Source of the DNA: Lachnospiraceae bacterium
GTDB lineage: Bacteria > Bacillota > Clostridia > Lachnospirales > Lachnospiraceae
Reading direction: 5' to 3'
NCBI GenBank assembly: GCA_009911035.1
Contig: QXWO01000038.1
Coordinates: forward strand, 1-60,193
DNA: 60,193 nucleotides
The position numbers and the translations under genes were made by a program. The notes under the pieces are model-generated. The model saw only the letters and a program-made list of their open reading frames with translations, searched no databases and had not been told where the DNA came from. Shown piece after piece: positions 8,586-17,519 of this stretch. Each line of letters begins with the position of its first letter. Position 1 is the stretch's first letter.

Positions 8586-9860
8586 ATGAAGAAGCGGTAT
8601 GCGGGATATATTTTCCCCTCCATGCTTTCCTTTTTGTTAACGGGAATTTATTCTATTATAGACGGTATTTTTGTAGGCAGAGCCATGGGCGATCCGGGCC
8701 TTGCCGCTATTAACATTGCCTGGCCTTTGGTGGCTCTTATCATTTCGCTAGGAACAGGTATCGGCATGGGTGCCTCTGTGGTGGTGTCTTTAAACAAAGG
8801 CGCCGGGAAGGAAGAAAAAGCCCTGCGCGCAGAAGGCAACGCCTTTTTCCTGCTTTTTACAGGCTCCCTGTGCCTGACCGGAGCCCTTTACCTGTCAGGG
8901 ACGCCGCTTCTTAAGCTGCTGGGCGCCAAAGGAAGCCTTCTGCCCCTTGCGGAAATATATCTTAAATATATTTTGATTGGCAGCATGATCCAGGTCTTTG
9001 CTTCCGGTCTGGTTCCCCTTATGCGAAACCACGGTGCATCCTTTTACGCCATGTGCTCCATGGCTCTTGGCTGTATCAGCAACATTGCGCTGGATTACTG
9101 GTTTGTCATGGTTTTGGACCTGGGGCTGATGGGAGCTGCCCTGGCTACTGTCCTTGGGCAGGTGCTTACCTTGGTTCTCTGTATTGCTTTTTATATAAAG
9201 AAAAAAAACCGGATTCCCTTTTCCAGCATGCGCCCGGAAAAAGAAACGGTCCTCTCTATTTTGCCTGTAGCGGTTTCCCCCTTCGGGCTGACTTACCTGC
9301 CCTCGGTCACGATCATATTCATGAATCTGCAGGCGCTTAAATACGGCGGCGAGGAGGCTGTCAGCGCTTACGCCGTCCTTGCCTACATCATTTCTTTTAT
9401 GGAACTTCTGGTGCAGGGTATAGGAGACGGCAGCCAGCCCCTTCTTTCCTTAAGCGAAGGCCGGGGCGACCGCAAAGCCTTAAAGACCTACGCCAGATGG
9501 ACCTTTGCCCTGGGAATTGGCTTCGGCATGGCAGGAGCGGCTGTCTTCCTACTGGTAAGAAACATGATCCCGGCCTTTTACGGCACCTCCCCCAAAGCCG
9601 GCGGATACATTGTACATGCCGCCCCGGCCTTTGCCCTTGTGATGGCCCTTTACGGCCTGACCAAACCCGCCGTATCCTACTTTTACGCCACCCACCGCAT
9701 CATCCGCTCTAACCTGCTGGTCTATGGCGAAATTGCCCTGACTTTACTTTTTATCTTTCTCCTGCCCGTCTATATGGGGCTGGAAGGCGTCTGGTACACC
9801 ATCCCGGCTGTCCAGACAGTGCTTAGCATCTGCTGCCTGTTTTTCCTTAAAAAAGAGTGA
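8586..9860 (+). CDS. MATE family efflux transporter
   Basis: 424 residues and twelve predicted helices, with the MATE N-lobe pattern GIYSIIDGIFVGRAMG followed by AAINIAWPL and GTGIGMGASVVVS. It should export drugs or metabolites by cation antiport. AGGAGG lies 7 nt before the ATG. The upstream 150 bp contain no gene. It is monocistronic and converges with the dus gene. Length is slightly short for the family but both lobes are present. Confidence 0.9.
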   Translation: MKKRYAGYIFPSMLSFLLTGIYSIIDGIFVGRAMGDPGLAAINIAWPLVALIISLGTGIGMGASVVVSLNKGAGKEEKALRAEGNAFFLLFTGSLCLTGALYLSGTPLLKLLGAKGSLLPLAEIYLKYILIGSMIQVFASGLVPLMRNHGASFYAMCSMALGCISNIALDYWFVMVLDLGLMGAALATVLGQVLTLVLCIAFYIKKKNRIPFSSMRPEKETVLSILPVAVSPFGLTYLPSVTIIFMNLQALKYGGEEAVSAYAVLAYIISFMELLVQGIGDGSQPLLSLSEGRGDRKALKTYARWTFALGIGFGMAGAAVFLLVRNMIPAFYGTSPKAGGYIVHAAPAFALVMALYGLTKPAVSYFYATHRIIRSNLLVYGEIALTLLFIFLLPVYMGLEGVWYTIPAVQTVLSICCLFFLKKE

Positions 9861-9878
9861 TTTTGCAGGCGGCAGACT

Positions 9879-10832
9879 TTACCTGCCTGACTGCCGTCCA
9901 AAGGGGCAGGACGCAAAAAGCATATTCACTGCGCTTTCATACTCCACCGCCCCTTTTGCCTTCCGGATTTTCTTCATGGCTTTTTCCCTGTCCCCAAACA
10001 TAAACTGCATGTAATTCCACAATTCCTTCATCTTAAACAGGGTATTGGTATCTCCCTGCATAATTTTCCTGTAATCCTCATAGATTCGGTCATGGAACGC
10101 CTTAAATTCTTCTTTTTCCATCCGTTTCCCTGTAAGAATTTCCGAAAGCAGTCCCGGATTGGCCAAAAGCCCCCTGCCAAGCATAACCCGCTCCACTTTG
10201 GGAAAGCGCTCTGTGATCTTCCGGTAGTCTTCCAGCGTGAAGATATCCCCATTATAGCACACTGGAGCCTTGCTTTCTTCCAAGGCATGGGCAAATGCCT
10301 CAAGGTTAAGATGATTCTCATAGAAATCGTCCCTGACCCTTGGATGCACAATCAGTTCTTCCAGCGGGTACTGATTGTAGATCTTAAGAATCTCTGCAAA
10401 CTCCTGTGCCTTTTCCATACCGATTCTGGTCTTGATAGAAATCTTCACCGGAACGTCACGGAACACTTCATCCAGAAATTCCTTAAGGAAATCCGTATCT
10501 GCCAGAAGTCCTGCCCCCTTTTTCTTGGATACCACCGTCTGGTAGGGGCATCCCAGGTTTAAGTTGATTTCCCCATAGCCCAATTCCTGCATCCGGTAAA
10601 AATAGCCTTTCATCTCCCCTGCCCTGCTGCCTAAAAGCTGGGGGATGACCGTCATGCCCTGGTTGTGGGCCGGGGCTACATCCGCCACTTCCCGGGTTTT
10701 GGTTAAGCCGTTCTGGCTCACGGCAATAAACGGCGTAAAATATTTCCCAATGCCGCAGTCAAAAAAATCATGAAAGGCATTTCTGTACAGATATCCCGTG
10801 ATTCCCTCAAGAGGGGCAAAGTAAATGTCCAT
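9879..10832 (-). CDS. dus: tRNA-dihydrouridine synthase
   Basis: 317 residues. FMN-dependent TIM-barrel enzyme that reduces uridine in tRNA D-loops. APLEGIT at the N terminus, LNLGCPYQTV near residue 97 (catalytic Cys in NxGCP), KISIKTRIGM, then VHPRVR and CYNGDIFT follow in family order. The C-terminal helical tRNA-binding domain is short. It is the last gene of a leftward operon, 4 bp after birA. Which Dus class (A, B or C) cannot be decided by eye. Confidence 0.9.
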   Translation of the reverse strand: MDIYFAPLEGITGYLYRNAFHDFFDCGIGKYFTPFIAVSQNGLTKTREVADVAPAHNQGMTVIPQLLGSRAGEMKGYFYRMQELGYGEINLNLGCPYQTVVSKKKGAGLLADTDFLKEFLDEVFRDVPVKISIKTRIGMEKAQEFAEILKIYNQYPLEELIVHPRVRDDFYENHLNLEAFAHALEESKAPVCYNGDIFTLEDYRKITERFPKVERVMLGRGLLANPGLLSEILTGKRMEKEEFKAFHDRIYEDYRKIMQGDTNTLFKMKELWNYMQFMFGDREKAMKKIRKAKGAVEYESAVNMLFASCPFGRQSGR

Positions 10833-10836
10833 TCTT

Positions 10837-11892
10837 TTACCCTTCCCGGCAGAAGGAATCCCTGTGTCCCTCTGCCCCGTCCATCCTGATGCTTATCTCT
10901 CCGCTGGAGAGAAATTCTATGGTTCCGTCGTCATACCTGACTTTCAAATGGCAGGCATCGTCAATCCCTAAAACCAGCCCGTATTCCCGGTTCTCCCCGG
11001 ACGCTTGCGCCGCCCTTCTCTCTCCGTGGCTGGGGGGCATGATATGCACTCTTTTTCCTATGACAAAGGAACGTTTCCTGTATTCCTCCAGATAGTTTCT
11101 GGCCGGAAATGCCTGGTAGTAATCCATGAAACTGACCAGAAATTCCACGGCAAGACGGTTGCGCAGGTTTTCTTTCCGAATGTCACTGGTAAAAACCGCC
11201 CCTGCCACATCCTTGATATCCTCCGGGAAACCGCCGGAAGGCTCATACAGATTGATGCCGATCCCCACCACCACATATTCCAGCTTCCCATCCTCTAAGG
11301 AGGATGAGCCTTCGGTCAGGATGCCGGAAATCTTCCTGCCCCGCATCCACACATCGTTGACCCATTTAATCTGCACCGGTTCTTCCGAAATTTTTTCCAC
11401 TGCTTTAGCCGCTGCCGCCGCTGTCAGGGTAGTCAGCATGGCCCCCTCTTCCGGCCCGGCTTTAGGATGTAGTAAAAGACTCATATACAGGCCCGTGCCT
11501 TCGGGTGAATAGAAGGAACGCCCTCTGCGGCCCCTGCCTGCACTCTGCTTTTCCGCCAGCAGAACCATGTCCTGCCTTTTTCCCTCTGCAGCATACTGCT
11601 TTAACACATTGTTGGTGGAATCCACCATTTTTTCCACCTGTACCTCCAGCATAATGCCTGCCTTTTTTAAATGTTCTTCTATGTAGACGCCAGAGAGCAC
11701 ATCGGGCGCCATTTTTAAAATATAGCCCTTATTGTTCACCGCTTCGATGGCATAGCCCTCCTTCTGCAGAGCCTTCACTGCTTTCCACACACTGGCTCTG
11801 GTGACGGAAAGCTGCTGGGCTATATCCTGTCCCGAAAAGAATACCTCCCGCTGGTTTTCCAGCAAAAGAAGCACCTGATCTTTAACTGTCAT
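10837..11892 (-). CDS. birA: Biotin ligase / biotin repressor BirA
   Basis: 351 residues. An N-terminal winged helix (QDIAQQLSVTRASVWKAVKAL, residues 22-45) binds DNA. The catalytic core has GRGRRGRSFYSPEGTGLYMS (biotinyl-AMP loop, near residue 118) and KWVNDVW...KISGILTE near residue 175. A C-terminal SH3-like cap follows. It biotinylates carboxylases and, with the HTH present, can repress biotin genes. It overlaps the upstream small gene by 11 bp, so translation is probably coupled. Confidence 0.95.
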   Translation of the reverse strand: MTVKDQVLLLLENQREVFFSGQDIAQQLSVTRASVWKAVKALQKEGYAIEAVNNKGYILKMAPDVLSGVYIEEHLKKAGIMLEVQVEKMVDSTNNVLKQYAAEGKRQDMVLLAEKQSAGRGRRGRSFYSPEGTGLYMSLLLHPKAGPEEGAMLTTLTAAAAAKAVEKISEEPVQIKWVNDVWMRGRKISGILTEGSSSLEDGKLEYVVVGIGINLYEPSGGFPEDIKDVAGAVFTSDIRKENLRNRLAVEFLVSFMDYYQAFPARNYLEEYRKRSFVIGKRVHIMPPSHGERRAAQASGENREYGLVLGIDDACHLKVRYDDGTIEFLSSGEISIRMDGAEGHRDSFCREG

Positions 11893-12154
11893 GACGGATT
11901 TCTCCTCTTTGGGCGGCTTTGCGCTGTTCTAGCTTTTCCTCTAAAAGGGCCTTGAATTTGTCCTGGGATTCATCAAAAACATCCATCAGCTTATCCCATT
12001 CCTTCAGTGTATAGGACTGGCTCCCGATTTGGAACCGTTCTTCCAGCTCCCCCTTTTTGGCTTTTTCATATATCTCGCTTTTTCTGTCATGTATTGCCTG
12101 CATAAGCTCCTGGGTGCTCATTCCCGGAGCGGCAGACGGATTCTTGATCTGCAT
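11882..12154 (-). CDS. Small hypothetical protein upstream of birA
   Basis: 90 residues, highly charged, with a predicted helical C terminus (EKLEQRKAAQR). No signal or membrane segment. It contains SYTLKEWDKLMDVFDESQDKFK. It overlaps birA by 11 bp and follows the membrane protein gene by 18 bp, so it belongs to the same operon. I do not recognise the family. Confidence 0.7.
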   Translation of the reverse strand: MQIKNPSAAPGMSTQELMQAIHDRKSEIYEKAKKGELEERFQIGSQSYTLKEWDKLMDVFDESQDKFKALLEEKLEQRKAAQRGEIRHDS

Positions 12155-12172
12155 ATTTTTTCTCCTTTTCTT

Positions 12173-12886
12173 TCAAATGTCTGGTGTAAATTTTTTTAGT
12201 TGTAACTGAAGAATTTCTGACTGTCCGGCCAGTTCTCTGTTTTTAGGCACAAGAGTCAGCCATACGGCAGTTGCCAGAATCAGCAGCGTGTATAGCCATG
12301 AAAGGAAATCCAGGCTGACAGCTAAAGGATATTCCTGGAAGCCGTCTATATATACCCAGCAAAATCTTTCCCATGAGTCAATGCCGCCCTGGACAAAAAG
12401 TGTGTGCGCATAGGTCATAATGTCCTTTACCGCCAGTAGATACAGAAAGCCGGACAGCTTCCACTTCGGCCCCATGGCGCAAAGCAGAAAGATCCCATAC
12501 ACCCCAAAAGCTGTCAGTACGGAAAAAAGAAGCGCCATAACAGGGACTCCCATACTTTCCCGCAGGACTAACGCTTTCCCGGCGGTAAGCAGCAGCCCTC
12601 CAAGAAGCATACCCCCTATCCATCTTCTTTTGACCGTCTCGAACTTATCCACCTGGGGATAGTCCTCATAAATCTTTTTGCGGTAAACCCGGAACTGCTC
12701 CTTTACCAGGATTCTCTGCTCCTTCGTATATGCTTTCTTTGCCATGCCGGAGCCAGGGTTTCCCACAGCCCCTTCCGGTATTCCCTCCTTTTGGGCCTGC
12801 CTCTTTCTGGCCCGCTTTGATAGGAAATGGATCACTGCAAATAAAATAATGAAATATACCGCAAATATAATATATATCCTGTACAT
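12173..12886 (-). CDS. Multi-pass membrane protein, unknown function
   Basis: 237 residues with about five hydrophobic segments: one at the N terminus (residues 3-22), a charged cytosolic stretch to residue 85, then four helices, ending with a charged tail. First gene of the leftward operon with the 90-residue protein, birA and dus. No recognised domain. Its position suggests no specific role. Confidence 0.65.
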   Translation of the reverse strand: MYRIYIIFAVYFIILFAVIHFLSKRARKRQAQKEGIPEGAVGNPGSGMAKKAYTKEQRILVKEQFRVYRKKIYEDYPQVDKFETVKRRWIGGMLLGGLLLTAGKALVLRESMGVPVMALLFSVLTAFGVYGIFLLCAMGPKWKLSGFLYLLAVKDIMTYAHTLFVQGGIDSWERFCWVYIDGFQEYPLAVSLDFLSWLYTLLILATAVWLTLVPKNRELAGQSEILQLQLKKFTPDI

Positions 12887-13088
12887 TTTTTATTTTCTCC
12901 TTGTTTTGCTTAACACTTCTATTAAAAATATTATACTTCCCGCCAGCGCTGTTGGCAAGCAGCAGTAATTGTAAAGTCCTGTTTCACCCGTAATAAAGTC
13001 CTGTAATTTTTGCAGGAATCTGGGAATATTACATTGTGATATTAGGAAAATTATGTTATAATTTTGTACCATGTAAAGTATGAAATCC

Positions 13089-13263
13089 TAGCGCATGTTT
13101 AAAATCGCTTTCCTTGAGATGTACATCACAATTGTGGGAGACTAAGAGCCTGAATGCTCTGCCAAATGAGGGAGGCACAGCGGGCTACGATGACCGGATT
13201 TGACGCAAACATCACGCAAAGTGGGACGTGCAGATTGGGAAAATGAATTTCAAACACGCTCTA
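13089..13263. repeat. 175-bp MITE-like element
   Basis: The ends TAGCGCATGTTTAAAAT (13089-13105) and, inverted, TAGAGCGTGTTTGAAAT (13263-13247) match at 14 of 17 positions, giving imperfect terminal inverted repeats around a non-coding core. The core contains a short hairpin (AAGAGCCTGAATGCTCT region). Part of the core resembles 2627-2672. Solo ends occur at 1378 and 15405. No clear target-site duplication is seen. The rest of the 12887-13399 gap holds the hemerythrin promoter and nothing else I recognise. Confidence 0.5.
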
Positions 13264-13271
13264 ATATCATT

Positions 13272-13300
13272 TTGACAAAAAAACTTAGTTTTTTACATAT
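13272..13300 (+). promoter_or_regulatory. Candidate promoter of the hemerythrin fusion
   Basis: TTGACA at 13272-13277, a 17-bp spacer and ACATAT at 13295-13300. The -35 is perfect and the -10 is weak. It starts nine bases beyond the MITE-like element. Confidence 0.45.
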
Positions 13301-13399
13301 TTCGCCACAAATAAAGTTTCCGTCCGGAAAATGCCGAATATTATGAAATAAAAGAAAAATTTTATATAAAAACTGCATAGAACATTAAGGAGGGACATC

Positions 13400-14764
13400 A
13401 TGGGCAATCAACTAGTTTGGCAGGACAGATTTAATATCGGGGTGGACATTATTGACAGGGAGCACAAAAAGCTTTTCAGTATTGTGAACAAATTATTTTC
13501 ACACAGCGACCAGGCAGAAAAGCGTCAGTGGGTCTGCGAGGAAGGTATTAAATATTTTAAAGACCATGCCATGAAACATTTCGCTGAGGAAGAAGCATAT
13601 ATGGCTTCTATTTCTTATCCTGGATTTGAAACGCATAGAAATATCCATAAATATTTCCGCACGAATACCCTTCCTGCCCTTGAGCGGGAACTGGGCAAAT
13701 CCATGTATTCCCAAGAAGCGGTCAATCATTTTCTGGGAGTCTGCGCCGGATGGCTGATTGGACACACACTTACAGAAGACCGCGCCATCACAGGAAAAAC
13801 CGCAAGTAAATGGAAGAACCTGCGGCCGGAAGAAGAACAACTTGCCATGAAACAGACGATCATCCAGCTTTTAAGTGACATGTTCCAGTTAAAAGCATCA
13901 CTTGTCAGCGAGTGCTACGGCGGTGAAAAATTCGGCAGCGGGATATACTACCGGATAGTCTACACAAACGAAAAAGGCAAAGACTGGGAAATCATTCTGG
14001 TCTTTGAGGAAAAACTGCTGATCAACACAATTGGTAAAATCATGGATGAGGATGCCGGGACTTTGAGCGTTCTGATCGTAAATGCCACCAGATACGCCGC
14101 AAGACAGTTCGTGGAGCGGATCAAAGAGCATATTCCGTCTTCTGAACTGTATAAGCTTAAGGGCGAAAATCTGCTGACCTACGACCAGTTCCAGCAGGTC
14201 TTCAACAGCCAGCATCCACAATACAGCCTGCTTTTTGATACAGGGGCAGGATACTTTGCCTACTGCGTCATTGCGCCCCACATGCAGGAAAGCACATCCG
14301 GCACTTTCCTTAAGGCAGAGAGTGCCATGACGGAAATCCAGAAATACCTTGTCAAAAATGAACAGGAAAAGAAAAATACACGAAAAAAGAAAATCCTCGT
14401 GGTAGACGATTCTGAAATGATGCAGCAGTTGATGAAAAAACTGCTGGGGATAGAATATCAGATTTCTCTGGCTAACTCTGGTTTATCCACTATCAGGGCC
14501 ATAACCCTGGACCGGCCGGACCTGATTCTCCTGGATTATGAAATGCCTGTCTGCGACGGTGCGCAGGTGTTAGAAATGATCCGCTCTGAAAGTGACTTTG
14601 CCAACATTCCGGTCATTTTTCTGACAGGCAGATCTGACAAGGAAACCATAAGCAAGCTGGTGCCGTTAAAGCCCAAGGGCTACCTGCTAAAAAGCCTGAA
14701 GCCTGTAGAAATCAAGAAAAACATTGACGAATATTTTGAAAAGGCTGACGCCGCACAGAATTAG
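13400..14764 (+). CDS. Bacteriohemerythrin - CheX-like - response regulator fusion
   Basis: 454 residues in three parts. Residues 1-130 are a bacteriohemerythrin: H22, H56/H60 with E64, H79/H83 and the terminal GHTLTED (His then Asp) give the complete di-iron ligand set, so it should bind O2 or NO. Residues about 150-315 look like a CheX-type phosphatase fold (SECYGGEKFGSG, LIVNATRYAARQF), a tentative call. Residues 333-450 are a receiver domain with DDSEM and the phosphoacceptor Asp near 379 in LLDYEMP; the conserved Lys is followed by Ser rather than Pro (YLLKS). GGAGGG lies upstream of the ATG. A single polypeptide would couple gas sensing to phosphotransfer output. No kinase is adjacent. 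Confidence 0.85.
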   Translation: MGNQLVWQDRFNIGVDIIDREHKKLFSIVNKLFSHSDQAEKRQWVCEEGIKYFKDHAMKHFAEEEAYMASISYPGFETHRNIHKYFRTNTLPALERELGKSMYSQEAVNHFLGVCAGWLIGHTLTEDRAITGKTASKWKNLRPEEEQLAMKQTIIQLLSDMFQLKASLVSECYGGEKFGSGIYYRIVYTNEKGKDWEIILVFEEKLLINTIGKIMDEDAGTLSVLIVNATRYAARQFVERIKEHIPSSELYKLKGENLLTYDQFQQVFNSQHPQYSLLFDTGAGYFAYCVIAPHMQESTSGTFLKAESAMTEIQKYLVKNEQEKKNTRKKKILVVDDSEMMQQLMKKLLGIEYQISLANSGLSTIRAITLDRPDLILLDYEMPVCDGAQVLEMIRSESDFANIPVIFLTGRSDKETISKLVPLKPKGYLLKSLKPVEIKKNIDEYFEKADAAQN

Positions 14765-14777
14765 AGGATGCACGGTC

Positions 14778-15407
14778 ATGGAGGATATCCAGCAACAGAC
14801 AGCACATTTTGCGAACGATTCTTATGTTAAACCAAACGCTGCCTCACTTTACGGGACAGCTTGTTGTGAAATCACAACCGCGTCTGTAAAAGACGCAGAA
14901 GATATTTTAAATATCTATGCATATTATGTAAAAAATACTGCCATAACCTTTGAGTACGACGTTCCGGCAATAGATGAATTCCAGACAAGAATCGCCAATA
15001 TCCTCAAAAAATACCCCTATCTTGTGGCGGTATCTGACAACAAAATTGTGGGATTTGCCTATGCCGGTCCCTTCGTCGGCCGGGCAGCTTATGACTGGTC
15101 CGCAGAGGTGACTATCTACATCTCTGCGGACAAAAGAAAATGCGGACTTGGCAGAAAACTGTATGAAGCCCTGGAAAGCTCCCTTGCCCGGATGGGAATC
15201 CTGAATCTTTATGCCTGCATCGGCTATCCTGAGCGGGAAGATACCTATCTGACCAGAAACAGTGCAGAATTTCATGCACATATGGGCTTTTCCACGGTGG
15301 GAAAGTTTTACAAATGCGGTTATAAATTCGGCACGTGGTACCATATGATCTGGATGGAAAAGATAATCGGAACGCATGAAGCCAGCCCGGCTCCCGTCCG
15401 GTATTAG
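14778..15407 (+). CDS. GNAT acetyltransferase (phosphinothricin/amino acid acyltransferase-like)
   Basis: The conserved domain starts at ITTASVKDAEDIL and has the phosphinothricin acetyltransferase pattern: ITFEYDVP, then VGFAYAGPF, AEVTIYIS, GLGRKLYEALE (acetyl-CoA loop) and HMGFSTVGKFYKCGYKFGTWY. It probably acetylates a small amine such as methionine sulfoximine. I choose the ATG at 14778 after GAGG; an in-frame start at 14724 would overlap the previous gene. The first ~30 residues before the domain are unusual and partly encoded by a copy of the 35-bp palindromic repeat (14834-14867), so the true N terminus may be an extension created by repeat insertion. It lies 13 bp after the hemerythrin fusion. 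Confidence 0.85.
   Translation: MEDIQQQTAHFANDSYVKPNAASLYGTACCEITTASVKDAEDILNIYAYYVKNTAITFEYDVPAIDEFQTRIANILKKYPYLVAVSDNKIVGFAYAGPFVGRAAYDWSAEVTIYISADKRKCGLGRKLYEALESSLARMGILNLYACIGYPEREDTYLTRNSAEFHAHMGFSTVGKFYKCGYKFGTWYHMIWMEKIIGTHEASPAPVRY
14834..14867 (+). repeat. Palindromic repeat inside a coding region
   Basis: AAACGCTGCC ... GGGACAGCTTGTTGT matches the intergenic repeats at 23088, 25993 and 28190. It is read in frame as N-A-A-S-L-Y-G-T-A-C-C within the N terminus of the GNAT protein. Confidence 0.65.
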
Positions 15408-15427
15408 AGCAGGTTTGAAAAATGTCC

Positions 15428-15979
15428 TTACTTTGATAGTCTCTTTATCCGGGGAAAATATTCAAACTCCGCCCGTCCGATGATTTCGCTCTTTTCCACG
15501 AATTTATCCATCCAGTACCGGGAGTCCGCCGAATTGTTCCTGTTATCTCCCATAACGAAATAGGAATCCCCGGGCACACTGTAAGGCCCAAAGCTGCCTT
15601 CCATTTCTTCCTTTATGTAATCTTCTCTGTACACCTTTCCGTCAATATATACTTTTCCGTCAATTCCTTCAATGGTTTCACCCGGCAGGGCGATAATCCT
15701 CTTTATATACTCTGTCTCTCCATCATCGGGATAATAAAAGGCAATAATATCTCCTCTGGAAGGCTCCTGTGACATATATGCCAGACGGTTAATGATAATG
15801 CGGCTTCCTGTCATGATCGTCTCCTCCATGGAGCCTGACGGCACCTGTGCATTGGCAATCAGGGTACTGCTGACAAAAAAGCCCACAGCAAGACCTGTCA
15901 GAATTGCCTTTGACCAGTCACATATTTCATACAAAATCCTGCTTCCCACAATTTTGTTTCTCCTCTTTTTCCTTTTCAT
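15428..15979 (-). CDS. lepB: Signal peptidase I
   Basis: 183 residues. Membrane-bound Ser/Lys peptidase that cleaves Sec and Tat signal peptides. An N-terminal anchor (residues about 24-44) is followed by VPSGSM with catalytic S50, and YIKRIIALPGE with general base K93; YFVMGDNRNNSADSRYW is the last conserved box. The length is typical of Gram-positive type I enzymes. The gene stands alone, convergent with the GNAT gene 20 bp away. Confidence 0.95.
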   Translation of the reverse strand: MKRKKRRNKIVGSRILYEICDWSKAILTGLAVGFFVSSTLIANAQVPSGSMEETIMTGSRIIINRLAYMSQEPSRGDIIAFYYPDDGETEYIKRIIALPGETIEGIDGKVYIDGKVYREDYIKEEMEGSFGPYSVPGDSYFVMGDNRNNSADSRYWMDKFVEKSEIIGRAEFEYFPRIKRLSK

Positions 15980-16223
15980 ACTGCCCTCCCAAACTTTTTA
16001 TGTCATGTATACCGCATTTTTATCATAGCAGATTTCAAATTTACTGGCAATCCCCCCAAAAGCGGATGCACAAGCCAGTTTCCGTTCTCTGCTGTAAATC
16101 CTCTGGCAAAATGTACTATCGAAAAAAGGCGTATTTCTTCTTCACTTACTGGTTTCAATTTTTCTCATTTTGTGTTATAGTGGATAAGAGCTTATTCAAT
16201 CATTATGCCATGGGGGGTATGAT

Positions 16224-16985
16224 ATGAAACAACAAAGGCATAAACGAAAGGAATCTTTTTACATACTTCTGATTTCTAATACGGGCCGGAGCAACAGGCA
16301 GTTTCAGATTTCGCTTTCCATTTTACGCACGCTTTTCGCATTTCTGCTTATTCTCTGTGTCGCTTTAGGCTGGCTGGCTTATCAGTTTTCCATTGCCCAT
16401 ACGGTACAGAGTTCTTTAAAGGAGCAGTTAAGCTCCCAGGAACAGTTAGTCAGACAGCTTGAGGCAGAGAAGGAAAGTCTGAATACTGAAAAGCAGGCGC
16501 TGATCGCAGAAAATGAATCCCTGCGGCAGCAGCCCGAACCAAGCGCTGCAGCACAAGAGACGGAACAGGCAGACGTAGAGGAGGCAGAGGCAGAACCGGA
16601 AGAAGCCGAAGCAGATCCATTCTTTCCCAGTCTTTATCCTTCCTCTGATACAGCCATGCTGTTATCTGCCTATTCACAGGAACAACCCTATCTCTCTATT
16701 ACTGTCCATGCAGAGGGCAAAATCATTGCGGCTGGAAGCGGCACAATCGTTACTGTCAGTTCCGATGACACCTACCCGCTCATTGTCGAGGTGGATCACG
16801 GCAACGGTTATATGACCCGGTATATGAGTCAGCAGGAAGCTGAGTCCGGCCTGGAACAAGACACACAGATTCAGGCTGGCGATACTTTGTTTACAATTAT
16901 CACTGATAATACGCAGTTAGATTATCAGGTTCTCTTAAACGGGGAACCGGTTGATCCCTTAAGCGTATTTGATGCGAAAGGATAA
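16224..16985 (+). CDS. Membrane-anchored degenerate M23/LytM-like protein
   Basis: 253 residues: basic N terminus, one membrane helix (residues about 35-53), a coiled coil (about 60-100), an acidic Glu/Ala linker (about 105-132) and a C-terminal beta domain with AEGKIIAAGSGTIVTV and VEVDHGNGYMTRY, the pattern of LytM/M23 folds. The zinc ligands HxH and the first His of the active enzyme are not all present, so it is probably non-catalytic. It sits 18 bp before the bactofilin gene. M23-bactofilin pairs are known cell-wall shaping modules in other bacteria, so a scaffold role is a reasonable inference. Confidence 0.75.
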   Translation: MKQQRHKRKESFYILLISNTGRSNRQFQISLSILRTLFAFLLILCVALGWLAYQFSIAHTVQSSLKEQLSSQEQLVRQLEAEKESLNTEKQALIAENESLRQQPEPSAAAQETEQADVEEAEAEPEEAEADPFFPSLYPSSDTAMLLSAYSQEQPYLSITVHAEGKIIAAGSGTIVTVSSDDTYPLIVEVDHGNGYMTRYMSQQEAESGLEQDTQIQAGDTLFTIITDNTQLDYQVLLNGEPVDPLSVFDAKG

Positions 16986-17003
16986 AAGGAGGAGAACTAT
17001 TTT

Positions 17004-17423
17004 ATGTTAAGAAAGAACAAAAACAATACTTACTCGTCAGAAGCCCTGGCAAAGACAGGCACTTTAATTAGCGAAGGAGCTGTCTTCGACGGTAATCTGA
17101 AAGTTCCTGACATGATCCGTGTGGACGGCACCGTAAATGGTAACTGCATCTGCCAGAAGGAACTGATTCTTGGACCTAAAGGACAGATTGTAGGAAATGT
17201 TTCTGCCCAGAGTGTGATTATTTCCGGAAGGCTGGACGGGGATGTTTCCGTGCTCGGCAAGCTGGAGCTCCTTTCCTCTGGAAAGATAAACGGCAATATT
17301 ACAGCAAGATCCCTTGTTATTGATGAAGACGCTTACTTTGACGGCAGATGTACCATGACCTCTCCCCAGTCCGGGGATTCCGCCCTGATAGGCCAGACAG
17401 GAGACGATTCAGAAGACGAATAA
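17004..17423 (+). CDS. Bactofilin family polymer-forming protein
   Basis: 139 residues. The centre is the bactofilin beta-helix of short repeats: ISEGAVFDGNL, RVDGTVNGNC, KGQIVGNVSA, GRLDGDVSV, GKINGNITA, each ending in G-N or G-D turns. Bactofilins polymerise without nucleotide and scaffold envelope enzymes. Flanking tails are short. It follows the M23-like gene in an apparent two-gene operon with AAGGAGGAG before the ATG. Confidence 0.9.
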   Translation: MLRKNKNNTYSSEALAKTGTLISEGAVFDGNLKVPDMIRVDGTVNGNCICQKELILGPKGQIVGNVSAQSVIISGRLDGDVSVLGKLELLSSGKINGNITARSLVIDEDAYFDGRCTMTSPQSGDSALIGQTGDDSEDE

Positions 17424-17519
17424 ACCACGGACTTTCGCGGGTCGGCTGTTGCAGGCAGCATCCCCACAAGGTAAGCACGGTGCCTGTCTCATCGTCCGCA
17501 GAAATAAAAGGAGAAATCA

